Below, piece after piece: positions 54,402 through 64,000 of a stretch of 64,000 bases of DNA. Every line of letters begins with the position of its first letter. Position 1 is the stretch's first letter. The DNA is from Diphasiastrum complanatum (lineage: Eukaryota; Streptophyta; Lycopodiopsida; Lycopodiales; Lycopodiaceae), in the NCBI GenBank assembly GCA_029204225.1, contig CM055106.1, positions 12,398,107 to 12,462,106 on the forward strand, written 5' to 3'. The position numbers and the translations under genes were made by a program. The notes below the pieces were generated by a model. The model saw only the letters and a list, made by a program, of their open reading frames with translations. It ran no database searches and was not told the DNA's origin.

Positions 54402-55610
54402 TTGGAAGCAATCACTATGGCTAGGAGACCAAGATCTAAAATTGAATCAGTGATTTTTCACAATGGGAAGGATGAAGCCGGATTTTGGAAACCAACAAGA
54501 TATATGAAAAACTCATGGATTCTACTGCATCCATCCTCAAAAGGCATGTTTAGACCAAAAAAAGAAGAAGCAAAGATGACATTCAAATCATATTGGAAAG
54601 CAAATATCCTTGATTTTAGGACTTCTCCAAGAGGGCAATCAATCTCAGAAGTCTTGGTTCAGCATGTCTATATGCATTCAGAACTGTATCTACAAGATTT
54701 CAATACTCATGATCACCAAAAATGTAACTATAAGTTCAAAAAAATTTGGGATCTATATTTTAACATTCATGCTTTTGAAACTTGTTGAAATCATATCAGT
54801 TATCATATATGTATTGCATTCTTGTTGCAGATTTATATCCATCCAGCATAAGCAAATGGGAGCCAGCACAATCCCTAGCAGGTATATTGAATGTGATTCA
54901 TTCAGATATTGGAAAATTACAATACAGAGGAAGAACTTCTAAGGAGCTTGCAGATAGTGGTATATTTTTCTATGAGGCCAAGTACATTCCAGATATGCAT
55001 GGAGGTTTCGGAAAGCTTGAAGATACACCAATGCCACATTTTGGAAGTGATGAATGGCTTGCACCTGATAGTATGATGTCAGAATCTTTTAGATGCAAAT
55101 TACTGTTAGATTAAAAAAAAACTCAATGAAAGCGAGCACTGGATCAAAATTCAATAGATTAAGTCGGTACCTATCCTATATGTATTTGTAGATTTTTTTT
55201 CAAATGCAAATGTTCGTAGAACACCAACATTATTGGTTTGTAAGGATGTGCCAGATGACACTCTTTCAGATATGATGGATGTGGGTTGAGAATGCAAGGC
55301 AGTTGGAGATATTGAACGTAGAATTAAGAAATCATCTATGATATTTCGTTATTGCATTGCAAGACAAATGCTTAGTCTTACATTCAGTTACCAAAGATGG
55401 AAACGAATAAGTGGGACCTAGATGCCACTCAATCAAGACCTTCAAATGGATGGTCACACAGATTGAAAAGAAGTCCACATTTTCAACAATGAAGATATGC
55501 TAACTAGAGTTGTAGTGGAAGATCATTGGAGCTTGAGTTATATCAGACAAGAGTTAGTGCTAATGCACAATGAAATTCTACCAAAACACTTTCATTATCA
55601 ATGGAAAGCT
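54402..55610 (+). pseudogene. Unrecognised spliced-looking gene, convergent with Ulp1-like gene
   Basis: First frame 54402-54788 (128 residues) starts MEAITMARRPRSKIESVIF and is mixed charged, not low-complexity. After ACTT at 54784 a GT..TTGTTGCAG segment (54785-54830) has intron-like borders and is followed by an open frame from 54831 (DLYPSSISKWEPAQSLAGIL, RGRTSKELADSGIFFYEAKY, GSDEWLAPDSMMSESFRC). Further pieces in 55190-55610 (RRTPTLLVCKDVPDDTLSDM, VVVEDHWSLSYIRQELVLMH) follow after stops and end at a GTAAG-like donor at 55612. I do not recognise the family. It may be a second gene of the unit that carries the Ulp1-like peptidase, or an unrelated host gene remnant. Confidence 0.45.
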
Positions 55611-55929
55611 GGTAAGATTTTAATCTCATTTGTAAATTAGTCAATAATTATATATGCAACTTTATTAGAAAATAGAGAAATTAACAAGTTGCTTATCTTT
55701 CATGCAAATACGAAAAAGACAGGAAAACACAACACCTTGCAAGGATCTTCCAACAGATATCAACATTGTAGAAGAACAGTGAAAATCTATACAATCAATT
55801 GTATAAATTGATATTTGTATTCAATAAAATATCACCCAAATTTAGGAATTTTGTACATCTGTGCAAATGATTCTATTTTTGTATGTCTACTATGTCTATA
55901 ATTTTGTTTCTATATGTCTATATGTTTAT

Positions 55930-56856
55930 CTATTCAGCTTGGGTATTTACAAATTGCCCAGCCTCATTTAAAATCTGAACATCGTCTGGCTTAGACGGCC
56001 CAGCATCAGTCTTTGGTCCAACAGTTGACCTAGCCAATAGACTAAGGATGATATCATGTTGAAATCTGTACACTTCGCCAGCAATATAATCACCTACGGT
56101 AAATTGTAATGAACAATGTATTAGATTAATATTAATAACAAAGAATAGTTTACATGAAGATAAAAGAGAAAGGGCTAATAACTCACCTTTGAAATATCAA
56201 CATCCTCTTGAAGATTGTACCACTTAAAAAATAATTTCACATTATATAAAGTACACCACGCATAGCTAAATGAGTCATTTTGCTGGGGTGTCTGCAATAC
56301 ATTCAATTGATTAATAATGGGATGAAGGTACTGACGCTTAACAATGATGATAAACAAAAATACACCAAAAATGTTCAATAATTACCTCAATGCTCACAAT
56401 CTCACATTTTCTTGCCGTGGGATTCTCTATTGGAAAATATTTACATATCTCCGACAGCAGCGAGTCAATATCCTTATGTGTGTTGCTGGCGGAATTCATC
56501 TTTACGCAAAACAGATTTACGACATTATTATTTGTGATTTTTACAGAAATTACAATTAAGCTCCAGTGATCACTGCAAAAAACCATGAAGAATTTCATTA
56601 GATAAATGATACAATAACTACAAGTAAAGAGATAGACATACTTGGTATGATAAGGCATCAACAGAAACTTCACAGCAGGTGAGCAAGCACCAAGGATACA
56701 GTGCGACAAAGTGTCATTGTTGTCCTTGATGCCTTGTAAGAAAAATTTGTTGAGAAACAATACTTCTTTCATGGAATCCCTTGCAATATCATATTGCAAT
56801 AAGGGGAGACTCGGCTCAATCACTAGATCGCGGATAGAAGCCCTTCTATTCGTCAT
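55930..56856 (-). pseudogene. Ulp1/C48-like cysteine peptidase gene, four exons, catalytic sites altered
   Basis: Minus-strand exons inferred from classical borders: 56856-56642, intron with GTATGT and TTTTTTGCAG, 56572-56386, intron GTAATT to GTATTGCAG, 56291-56187, donor GTGAGT, then 56093-55930 ending in TAG. Exons 1-3 join in phase. The protein shows DHWSLIVI, the active-site His block of Ulp1/SENP-type peptidases, and TPQQNDSFSYAWC, matching the Gln..Cys block; but Tyr stands where the catalytic Cys should be, Ala replaces the next Gly, and the Asp position appears as Asn (KMNSAS). Exon 4 (YIAGEVYRFQHDIILSLLAR) is open but one base out of phase with exon 3. The first exon starts 9 bases from an LTR-C insertion and is probably truncated. 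In plants such domains occur in SUMO proteases and in some DNA transposons. Confidence 0.65.
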
Positions 56857-56864
56857 CGGTGTTA

Positions 56865-57381
56865 TGTCAATGACCAGTTAATAGGATACAATATACTCCT
56901 AGTCTTGGATACACGGTACTCCAGTGAAACAAGTTGTTAGTTATGCTACGTCATACTGGACGTGACTCGAAAGTAACTAATATCCTTGTGAGGACCAGAA
57001 CACACTAAATGGAGTTTAGACAAGGTATGAGACAGTGCATGCATGTGTAGAGTTATCAATAGCAATTCTATGAATAGTTGGTCCATGCATAGGACTCTAT
57101 TCCAGGTGAATCCATGTATAGGGTACTTAGGGCTATGCATGGCTTAGTGCCCAAGATGCATTTGTCTCTATATAATGGGTCCAAACTCACCCTACTCCAC
57201 ATCATTGTTCTTGATTCATTGCTAGGATCTCACTCTACATTCATGCTTCTTGTTCCTTGGCTTGGGGGTGAGGCTTCTAGAGATTGATTGGATGCTTCTA
57301 CTTGGTTGGGTGGTTTCTCCACAGTGTGTTATCCTTTGTGTTTAGGATTTGTAAGCAGGATCTAAGGAGCTTCCCTTATAG
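56865..57381 (+). repeat. LTR-C, 5' LTR with PBS
   Basis: Starts TGTCAATGACC and matches the other LTR-C copies in CTTGGGGG, TTGGTTGGGTGG and TTTCTCCAC blocks, more diverged than 33324 and 46296. Ends CTTATAG before TGGTATCAGAGCC. Confidence 0.75.
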
Positions 57382-57394
57382 TGGTATCAGAGCC
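57382..57394 (+). other. Primer-binding site after LTR-C
   Basis: TGGTATCAGAGCC. Confidence 0.85.
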
Positions 57395-59081
57395 AGGCTT
57401 ACAATTTGGAGAGGTGGTGCTTTTCATTGGAGCTTGGTGGTATTCAACTAGTATTCTCATCCAAGGAGAGGAGCAAGGTTGCAAGTTGGTGGATCTTCCC
57501 AAATTCAATTTGCATGTTCCATATCTCTCTCAAATTCATTGTGGTTTATAGAGAATTGTGCTAGGAAATCAATTTTGGTACCTTTTTTGGAGTTTTAGCA
57601 TGTGTAGCTCAAAACTAGCTAAGGATCTAAAATTTTCAGCAAGTTAATACACTTTGAAGTAGTTGAAATTCAGTTTGCATGTTAGATCTTCCCATGTATT
57701 TGGATTCTAGGCTCTTTTGTGGTCAAATTTGGCTTGTTTTCCATGATTTTGACACAAAATGGAGGGTAGAATTCAGAATCAAGCAAGTTCAGATCAATTG
57801 ATTGGTTGTAACTCTGTATATTGGATAAATTGTGGATTTGGAAAATGTTCTTGCCATTAATTTCCAATTGGGCATGGTGAAAAAGCCTAGAAAGGGCTAA
57901 AATTCATGATTTTTGCTTGTTTTTTCATAAAATTGGATGGTAGGAGGTTGCTGAACATCAATTGAAGCTGGAAAAAGATGAATCATAGAGAAGTTAGAGC
58001 CAAGAATTCCAGCAATTGGGTTTGTAGGAAGTCAAAAATTGACCAATTTTGGTGAATTTTGGGGGATGGATTTTTTTAAATCCATAGGGGAATCATTCTG
58101 GATTTTTTCCAGCATGATTTATATTTCTTTTTACCTTCCCAGTAAGCTATCAGACCTGTTAATTGATGGGTAGAGGCTTATGTTTCAATTCCATCAAGTT
58201 TGTAGCAATTTTGACTTTTAGAAATCAAGAATTCATGATTCTAAGCCCATTATGCTTCATAGGATCTGTATGAAGGCTTCATGGAACTCTTAGAGACCAT
58301 TTAAGATTGTTTGGATCATCACTTTTAGGCTTGGTTGAGTGTTTGCAAGTTTTTAGACATACTGGCCTAGAAAAAGTGCGCCCTCCTACTGGTTAATTGG
58401 ATATTCTAAACTTGGACATGTGAATCCTAGGTGGCAAGCTGACATGGCAAGTGTCTTGTTCACTAGGTCTCCCTCTGTACTGAGCTTTACAGCACTCAAT
58501 TTGGTGTTCTGTAGCCAAAGATATGATCATTTGAAGTTTTGCAATTTTGTGAGCAAAATTGGTAAAATTTCCAATTGTTCTGATTGCATGCATGACAATT
58601 TCCTATTTTGAGATACTGTGCTTGCATGGAATGTCTGCACGTGGATTCTCAGAGCGATTCTAACATGCATGAGTAGTTTAGATCTGTTTTGAGTGGTCAT
58701 ACGCATGTAATCTGACGGCTAGATACAAAACTGGATTTTATAGCTGACAATTTCTGTAGAGCTGGATTTTTACGTAAAATTTCATAAATGTAAAAAATCA
58801 GTCTAATGTCGCATGTCTTGCATGCCTGAGGGACATTAATAAAGTAAAATTAAGAATCGAACAGTGAATCAAATTTTCGGTTTCGATTGCTTACTAACTG
58901 ATTGTGATTTTTTATGAATTTAAGAAAACGTAAAATTTTAACAAAAAAAATTAAGAGTGCGAAAACTCAAAATTTTTAGTTTTTTCCAGTTTTTTGTAAT
59001 ATCTGTGAAACTGACTAGAAATAGTGATTTGACCATATTGGAGTCAAATTTAGTCAGTTTTTTGGTCAACAGTACTTCACT
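57395..59081 (+). other. Long leader-like stretch without genes
   Basis: AT-rich, no recognised frame. Comparable in position and size to the 1.3-kb leader after LTR-C at 33534. Confidence 0.45.
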
Positions 59082-59849
59082 ATGATTAAATTTAGTAATT
59101 TTCAAGATAGATATATCGAGATGGCCGAAGGAAATTCAAATCAAGCTGCAAATCTAGGTGCTCTTGAGAACATTGATGATGTTCTTAAAAGGCTGAAATT
59201 TATTTTAAATCAATTAGAAAGCAAATGGTTATTTCATCAAATGTATGCTCTTGAGTCACGTAAGAGCAAAAGTGATTTGTTCACTCATAGTTTGAAAATT
59301 TGTATTGAGGCAAATTGTAAACTCTTTATGAGAGTAAGTGAATCATCTTCCAAAGACACTTATCTCCATAATGAAGTATTTAGCCTCATTGGATCTGAGA
59401 TTAGCATGGTAAACAAGCATGAAGATATGATGCAAACACTTTGTTATTATAGCATGCATGGTCTTGCCAATTTGGATGTCTAATTCTCTAGATCATGGTA
59501 GCATGATGTTAGATCTTTGTGATCCTAATAAGTCAAGAAGAAATCTTTATTTTCTCATGGAGGAGCATGCACATGAAGAAGGAGCAAGCCTCAAAGTCAA
59601 GCATCTACATGAAATTTCGAAGGAATCAATTTCGAAGATTCTAGGATGGTGCAAAGCTCTCAAGCTCATCAAAGATGTCAACATCAAAGAAGCACTATCA
59701 TGGATATGGTGATTTCAGATCAACATCAAGCTCATTGGCTGATCTTCACACCTTTTGAACCAGCAAAGGCCAATTCAACCCATGGAGTCAAGTTCAAGAT
59801 CATCATGTTTTCCATCAAGCTAGATTTACCAAGCTAGATTTTTGAGGAG
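59082..59849 (+). other. Unrecognised frames ahead of LTR-G
   Basis: Frame 59082-59483 (133 residues; an internal Met at 59121 begins MAEGNSNQAANLGALENIDD) continues after a frame change with SNSLDHGSMMLDLCDPNKSR and KHLHEISKESISKILGWCK to about 59710. It looks coding in composition but has no Gag, protease or polymerase motif. Purine-rich TTTTTGAGGAG (59839-59849) is a polypurine tract, so this is internal sequence of an LTR element. As in elements E and F, the RT region is missing. It may be accessory or captured sequence. Confidence 0.4.
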
Positions 59850-60681
59850 TGTGAGAAATGCAAACATAAGCTTGGTAGAGGCCAAAAATCTTGTATATAG
59901 ATAAACACACATGTGTGGAGCCCCTTCCCACGTGTGAAAATAGTGTATTTGTCATGTACCATAATCATATAGGTTGTACATATGATTTAATTCAAGTTCT
60001 AGTGGCTAAAAAGGCCAAAAACTAGTTTTCTAGACATCTAACACATGGCATCAATCTATTGATTGCATGAGCCAAATATTTTGGTTAGGTGTCATATCCC
60101 ATGTGTAGAGGACAGCTCACACGTGTGGAATAAGCTGAAGTAGGCGAATTTTGAATTCTAGAAGATTTCCAAGTAGATCTCCATATAGAAGGAAAATGGA
60201 CCAAAAGTGCTCAAAATAGAAGGTTTTGTCCAAGTGTCAGTTTTGCATGATGAATCATCATATGACAAAGCACCTTCACACATGTGGGATCAAAGGGATG
60301 ATCAGTACCACGAGCTTACACTTATTGTATATATAGAGCCACATTTGGCCATAATCATTGTGAGACACCAATCTTGGTTTTGGAAGCAATTTTGAGTGAT
60401 TCTCTCCATTTGTCTACATTTGTTTTGATTGTTTTGAGGTTCTATCAATGTGTACTTGATTTTCAGGTTGGATTCTGTACTCAGACAGTGTTTCACACGT
60501 GTGAAATCATAAAGTACACTTACCTTCAATTAATGATTGTTCTTGTTAGGATTTTGTGTCTAGAATTGATATAGATTGATCTTAATTTGAAGTAGATTGA
60601 TAGATCAAGTATTTTGACAACCAATCCCTCTTGAGGATCAGATTAGGATCCACTCTTGGTCCTTTTTGTACTATTTGCACA
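59850..60681 (+). repeat. 3' LTR of family G
   Basis: 832 bases, TGTGAGAAATGC..ATTTGCACA, preceded by a polypurine tract. Contains TCACACGTGTG (60117-60127) and TTCACACGTGTGAA (60492-60505), the latter just after CTGTACTCAGACAGTG. The end resembles that of LTR-E (GGATC..GGTCCT..GTAC..CACA). Confidence 0.75.
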
Positions 60682-61194
60682 GATTGTTGGTCTTGTGATT
60701 AACATTCAATTCCTGCAGTATAATTAATTGCAAGTGAGAATAAAATTGAAAGTTATTTAAGAAGACTGCCTCTGGGAAGTTGGATTCCTTTTCTCTAGTG
60801 TGAATTAGAATTTTGAGAATTCGAGGATTCTAAGGGAAAAGTAGTGGCAAGGATAATCCATTTATGGAACCATCTTTGTTTTGCAATTGGATTTGGATCT
60901 TGCAAAGTAATGCAGATAGAAGGTGTTCCATACAGGAATCTAGTAATTTGAATTCTTTTCAGTTATAGAGTATTTCTCTGTAATGACAGTAACAACCAAG
61001 ACAGTTCTAACTTGTTAAAAGAATTAAGTTTTGTACCGACCTGGAATAGATATTGGATATCTAGGACAATATGATATTCGGTTTTTGTTGAAATCTATGG
61101 TTCTTTTGGCCTAGGATACATTCTATTGTATTTGGATTATACATTCTATTTGTCCATGTTGGGTACAATATGAAATGGTATTCTTTGTGTAATG
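60682..61194. other. No gene seen
   Basis: AT-rich, no supported feature. Confidence 0.4.
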
Positions 61195-61412
61195 CTAAAG
61201 AAGCATGAGAGAATTTTTTTGTCGAACACTTTGATATCCGCTTCATTTTGCGGCCTTCTCTCATCACTTGTGACGACTTCCCACACATCTTTCTCCATCA
61301 GTATATTTTTCATTTTGAATTTCCACACTGCATAGTTGGAAATCCCGTCCAATCTGTTACTTTCACTCAAAATGGACTCTCCCATGTTTGTCATCGCATC
61401 AAGATCAGACAA
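61195..61412 (-). pseudogene. Copia Gag N-terminal fragment
   Basis: Minus frame from 61412: RLDGISNYAVWKFKMKNILM, EKDVWEVVTSDERRPQNEAD and FDKKILSCFFSI, the start of a UBN2-type Gag. It is broken on the left at about 61195 and joined on the right to a truncated LTR-A without PBS. Confidence 0.78.
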
Positions 61413-61429
61413 AATTGAGAGTGATATGT

Positions 61430-62060
61430 GCGTAATAGCTACAGTATCATCAGTTGATCCTCTTGATTTCGAGCGCTGTATGACATACCCACACAGCGCA
61501 TTGGCGCGAGAGAAAATGGTGTTCTCTCACGAGTAGCATCTCGCTTACCAGCGGACTTCTTGGATCTGCGGATCCACTTACAAAATTGGCTCGCTCACAA
61601 GCAGACTTCTATTCTGAATATTTTCTATCTGCTACTGTATGTATCTTATACATCTAGTAATTGCATACATTCAGAGTAGCATATCTGATTAGATAGACTA
61701 CACAATCTATAACTAATCATGGATTACAAGAGAGGTGGGTTAGGCACGTCATAATGCTCTTCTGCTGATGTCATCATATCAGATCAAGGTTTTTGTACTT
61801 CATGGTACTTGCATGATCTTCTTGATCCTTTAGAGCGTGAAGGTCAAAAGTTGTGAAGATTTTCGTTTCACTTCGAGTTGTTTGACTTTCGTGCCTTTTG
61901 ACTTTCTCTTGTAGTATCACGAACATTTTTCTTTCGCGAACATTTCGTGTTCGTGTCTTTTCGTCAGGATGTTTGCGAACATTTTTGCTTCGTGTCTTTT
62001 TGTCAAACTGAGGGTTGAAAGCTAGCAAAGCTTTGGAAACATAAACGTTTTGTTTCTTCA
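61430..62060 (-). repeat. LTR of family A (copy c), truncated
   Basis: On the minus strand it starts TGAAGAAACAAAACG at 62060 and matches 711-1430; the U5 end is missing. Many short CGAA/TTCG-containing repeats (GACACGAA, AAGACACGAA) lie between 61850 and 62010. Confidence 0.78.
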
Positions 62061-62099
62061 GAAACTGGAAACAGACAATACGAAGCTATGAGCAGAACT

Positions 62100-63208
62100 C
62101 ACTTTACTCCAGCAAGAACTACAATTGGTCAGTCAACATTAGCAGGCACAAAAGGACGAGGTTCTTAAATTGAAGAAGCACGATGATAGCCTCTAGAACT
62201 ACATCACGGGCCTCTCTAAGACAGTCACGGATGCCTCAGCCAAAGTCCAAGAGCTCCAGAAAGAAGCAGAGAAAATGCTAGCCCCCCTCCAGGTACAATT
62301 GCAGATCTACGAAACAGAAAACACGTGCTAAAAGTGGAGGTGCAAGTGCTCCAAGCAGAGAAGGCCACATGGTTAGCCCAACCAATACCTGCGGATAGGC
62401 CACTCACCCAACTGAAAATGAATCTCTACAGGCAGCAGGTGTAGGTCTACACTCAAACCATGAACAACTACCAGGCTTAGTACGACAAATATCGTGCAAA
62501 TGCCAATCAAGAGCTCAGCCAAGCAAAGAGCACACTCAAGGCATGACAAAATCTCATGGCACAAAAACCTCAACCGACCTCAGTGGTGATTTGAATGCCA
62601 CCCACTTATGATGTTGTGTAGGCTAGTCAAAGCCACGATCAAGGGCAAACAATGATGGGGTCCGATACACAAGATCAAGGGCAAGATACAGGCCCCGATA
62701 ATATGCAAACGACCGATTAGAGCCAAGCACTAGCTTTCTCATCTCAAGGCCCGAGATCGATTTCTACTAGCCATGCATTCAGAAGGCCAAATTCAGTAGA
62801 GGATGAAATCAACGCCTACTTGGTCCAATATCTCTATGAAAGCTCACGCGGCAGTTGGTAGCTACCAATCACAATCAAAGAGGTCAAGCGCAACGAGCTC
62901 GTCTTCATTCCAGCCTTGGCCCCTCAACTGGAATGGCACCAAAAGCTGTTCAAACGTGACCCTGCAGCCATCAGGTTGTACTTCACGAGTCCACGACAAC
63001 TACGGGTCAATGCCCATTACGTTCCCTATCCATGCAGATCAAAATGGGCGGAATGCGACATCCCAATGGACCAAATCACCATCGAGACAATGAATTGGCT
63101 GAAAATTCGTTCCGAGTACGGATGGAAGATGGACGTAGACACCAAGCGAGCTCTAGTCTAGTTTTCCAAAGAGTATGTCAATTGTCCAGATCCAACAGTC
63201 CGCATCTC
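62100..63208 (+). pseudogene. Decayed gag-like gene with TAG/TGA-only stops
   Basis: One frame (codons at positions divisible by three) is readable from about 62340 to 63205 with eight stops: TAG at 62442, 62478, 62619, 62718, 62859 and 63159, TGA at 62544 and 62592, no TAA. Upstream, in another frame, a heptad-like stretch (NYITGLSKTVTDASAKVQEL, QKEAEKMLAPLQVQLQ) suggests a coiled coil. The middle is Gln-rich (SQSHDQGQTM, TQDQGQDTGPD), and the end is a globular-looking block (LEWHQKLFKRDPAAIRLYFT, SKWAECDIPMDQITIETMNW). Coil, Gln-rich linker and globular end fit a retroelement Gag, perhaps Gypsy, but no knuckle is seen and the family is not recognised. Confidence 0.45.
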
Positions 63209-63578
63209 CACTAAGATGATACAGTTTTGTAAATCCAATGGTATTAAAAGAGAGCTTACATGTACTTATAGTCAAGAGAATGAATAGAACTCTTTGTGAG
63301 TGTGCAAAGGCTTTAAGGCTAGATTAGTCTCTACCTAAGTCATTTTGGAGAGAGGCCATTATTTGTGCAACTTATTTATGTAATAGATTGCCATGTAAGC
63401 CCATTGGAGACATAACATCTTATGAGGCTCTATTTGGTAAGAAGCCAAATCTCAAAGGTTTTAGAATCTTTGGATCTACTTGCTATGTTTTTCAATTATT
63501 AGATACAAGAAAGAAGGATGATCCTACGTCCATAAAGGGAATCTCTGCTGGTTATGCTGAAAATAGCAAGGGATATAG
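63209..63578 (+). pseudogene. Copia integrase fragment
   Basis: MIQFCKSNGIKRELTCTYSQ, a broken PQQNGVAERKNR region with a small deletion, LCECAKALRLD, stop, SLPKSFWREAIICATYLCN, TSYEALFGKKPNLKGFRIFG, FQLLDTRKKDDPTSIKGISA, GYAENSKGYSV. It ends where LTR-C begins at 63579. The element continuation would lie beyond the window. Confidence 0.83.
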
Positions 63579-64000
63579 TGTCATGGCCATATTCGGTTAA
63601 GGACCTGGAATAGTCCTAATATGGTAGACCGGCCCTCCAGTATTCGAAATTGTTGGTCACGCCATGATTTAATTTCATGTCAATGCCAGTTTGTGACTAA
63701 TTACATTGAGAGGACCTAGACACTCTAATTGAGACATATGGAGTATTGCATGTACGTTATGATGGATATAGGCAGGAGGACTGCATGAAGAGATGTAATC
63801 TATTTATAGTTGACCTGCATGGAGGTTGCATGGTTTCATGAATAGGAATCTACTCTCTATATAATGAGGTAGGGATTCTCCCGTCGACATATTGGGTTTA
63901 GGTTACCAGGAGCTCTCTTCTCCTCTTGCTTCGCATGGCATGGCTTGGGGGCTAGATCTAGGTTTGGTTGGGCGACTTGGCTCCATAGTCTCTCTTATTG
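63579..64000 (+). repeat. LTR-C, 5' part, cut by window end
   Basis: TGTCATGGCCATATTCGG and the GGCTTGGGGGCTAGATCTAG block match 46296-46781. Inserted within the integrase fragment. Confidence 0.8.

Overview
This window is plant nuclear DNA made almost entirely of transposable elements. The plant assignment rests on many Ty1/Copia-type gag-pol sequences with UBN2-like Gag, one CCHC knuckle and DSGA proteases; on primer-binding sites TGGTATCAGAGC, complementary to the 3' end of plant initiator Met tRNA; on LTRs with TATA boxes; on GT..AG introns; and on CHG-type (CAG to TAG) decay. I could not settle the lineage. No rRNA, tRNA, CRISPR array or bacterial-type gene was seen. The only gene that looks host-derived or DNA-transposon-derived is a decayed, intron-containing Ulp1/C48-like peptidase gene facing an unrecognised, probably spliced gene (54.4-56.9 kb).

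Layout, using my own family letters. 1-4.6 kb: reverse Copia integrase/RT fragment (K), an LTR of family A with PBS and gag, a composite microsatellite and an LTR-F copy. 4.6-9.5 kb: reverse element M with both LTRs, gag-pol pieces and a MITE in gag. 9.5-12.7 kb: integrase fragment, LTR-A copy, a second composite microsatellite, an unrecognised region and a 43-bp-arm hairpin. 12.7-16.5 kb: reverse element D'. 16.5-18.2 kb: the 3' end of element F. 18.2-27 kb: a chimeric Copia copy (C) split by element B, which is complete (20677-26537), with 653-bp LTRs differing at one position, a 5-bp target duplication and an uninterrupted 1316-residue polyprotein. 27-31 kb: AT-rich DNA and one LTR-like end. 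31.2-33.3 kb: reverse Copia fragment H holding a 1174-bp insertion with its own duplication. 33.3-36.5 kb: Ty3/Gypsy remnant with an LTR-C end. 36.6-46.3 kb: element D with element E (non-autonomous, 701-bp LTRs) nested inside it. 46.3-49.9 kb: solo LTR-C and reverse element J carrying a solo LTR. 51.1-52.5 kb: second Gypsy remnant. 52.5-54 kb: LTR-like sequence with a GCGACAC tandem array. 54.4-56.9 kb: the convergent gene pair. 56.9-60.7 kb: LTR-C, leader, unrecognised ORFs and LTR-G. 60.7-64 kb: gag piece, LTR-A, a gag-like gene decayed by TAG/TGA stops, an integrase fragment and an LTR-C running off the window.

How the parts relate: the order of insertion can be read directly in four places from target-site duplications (B in C, E in D, a solo LTR in J, a 1.17-kb element in H), and a TA duplication supports the MITE in M. 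Only B looks able to encode its own transposition proteins. Several unrelated LTR families share a short palindrome, TTCACACGTGTGAA or a close variant, in or near their transcribed leaders; this is the most interesting cross-element signal here.
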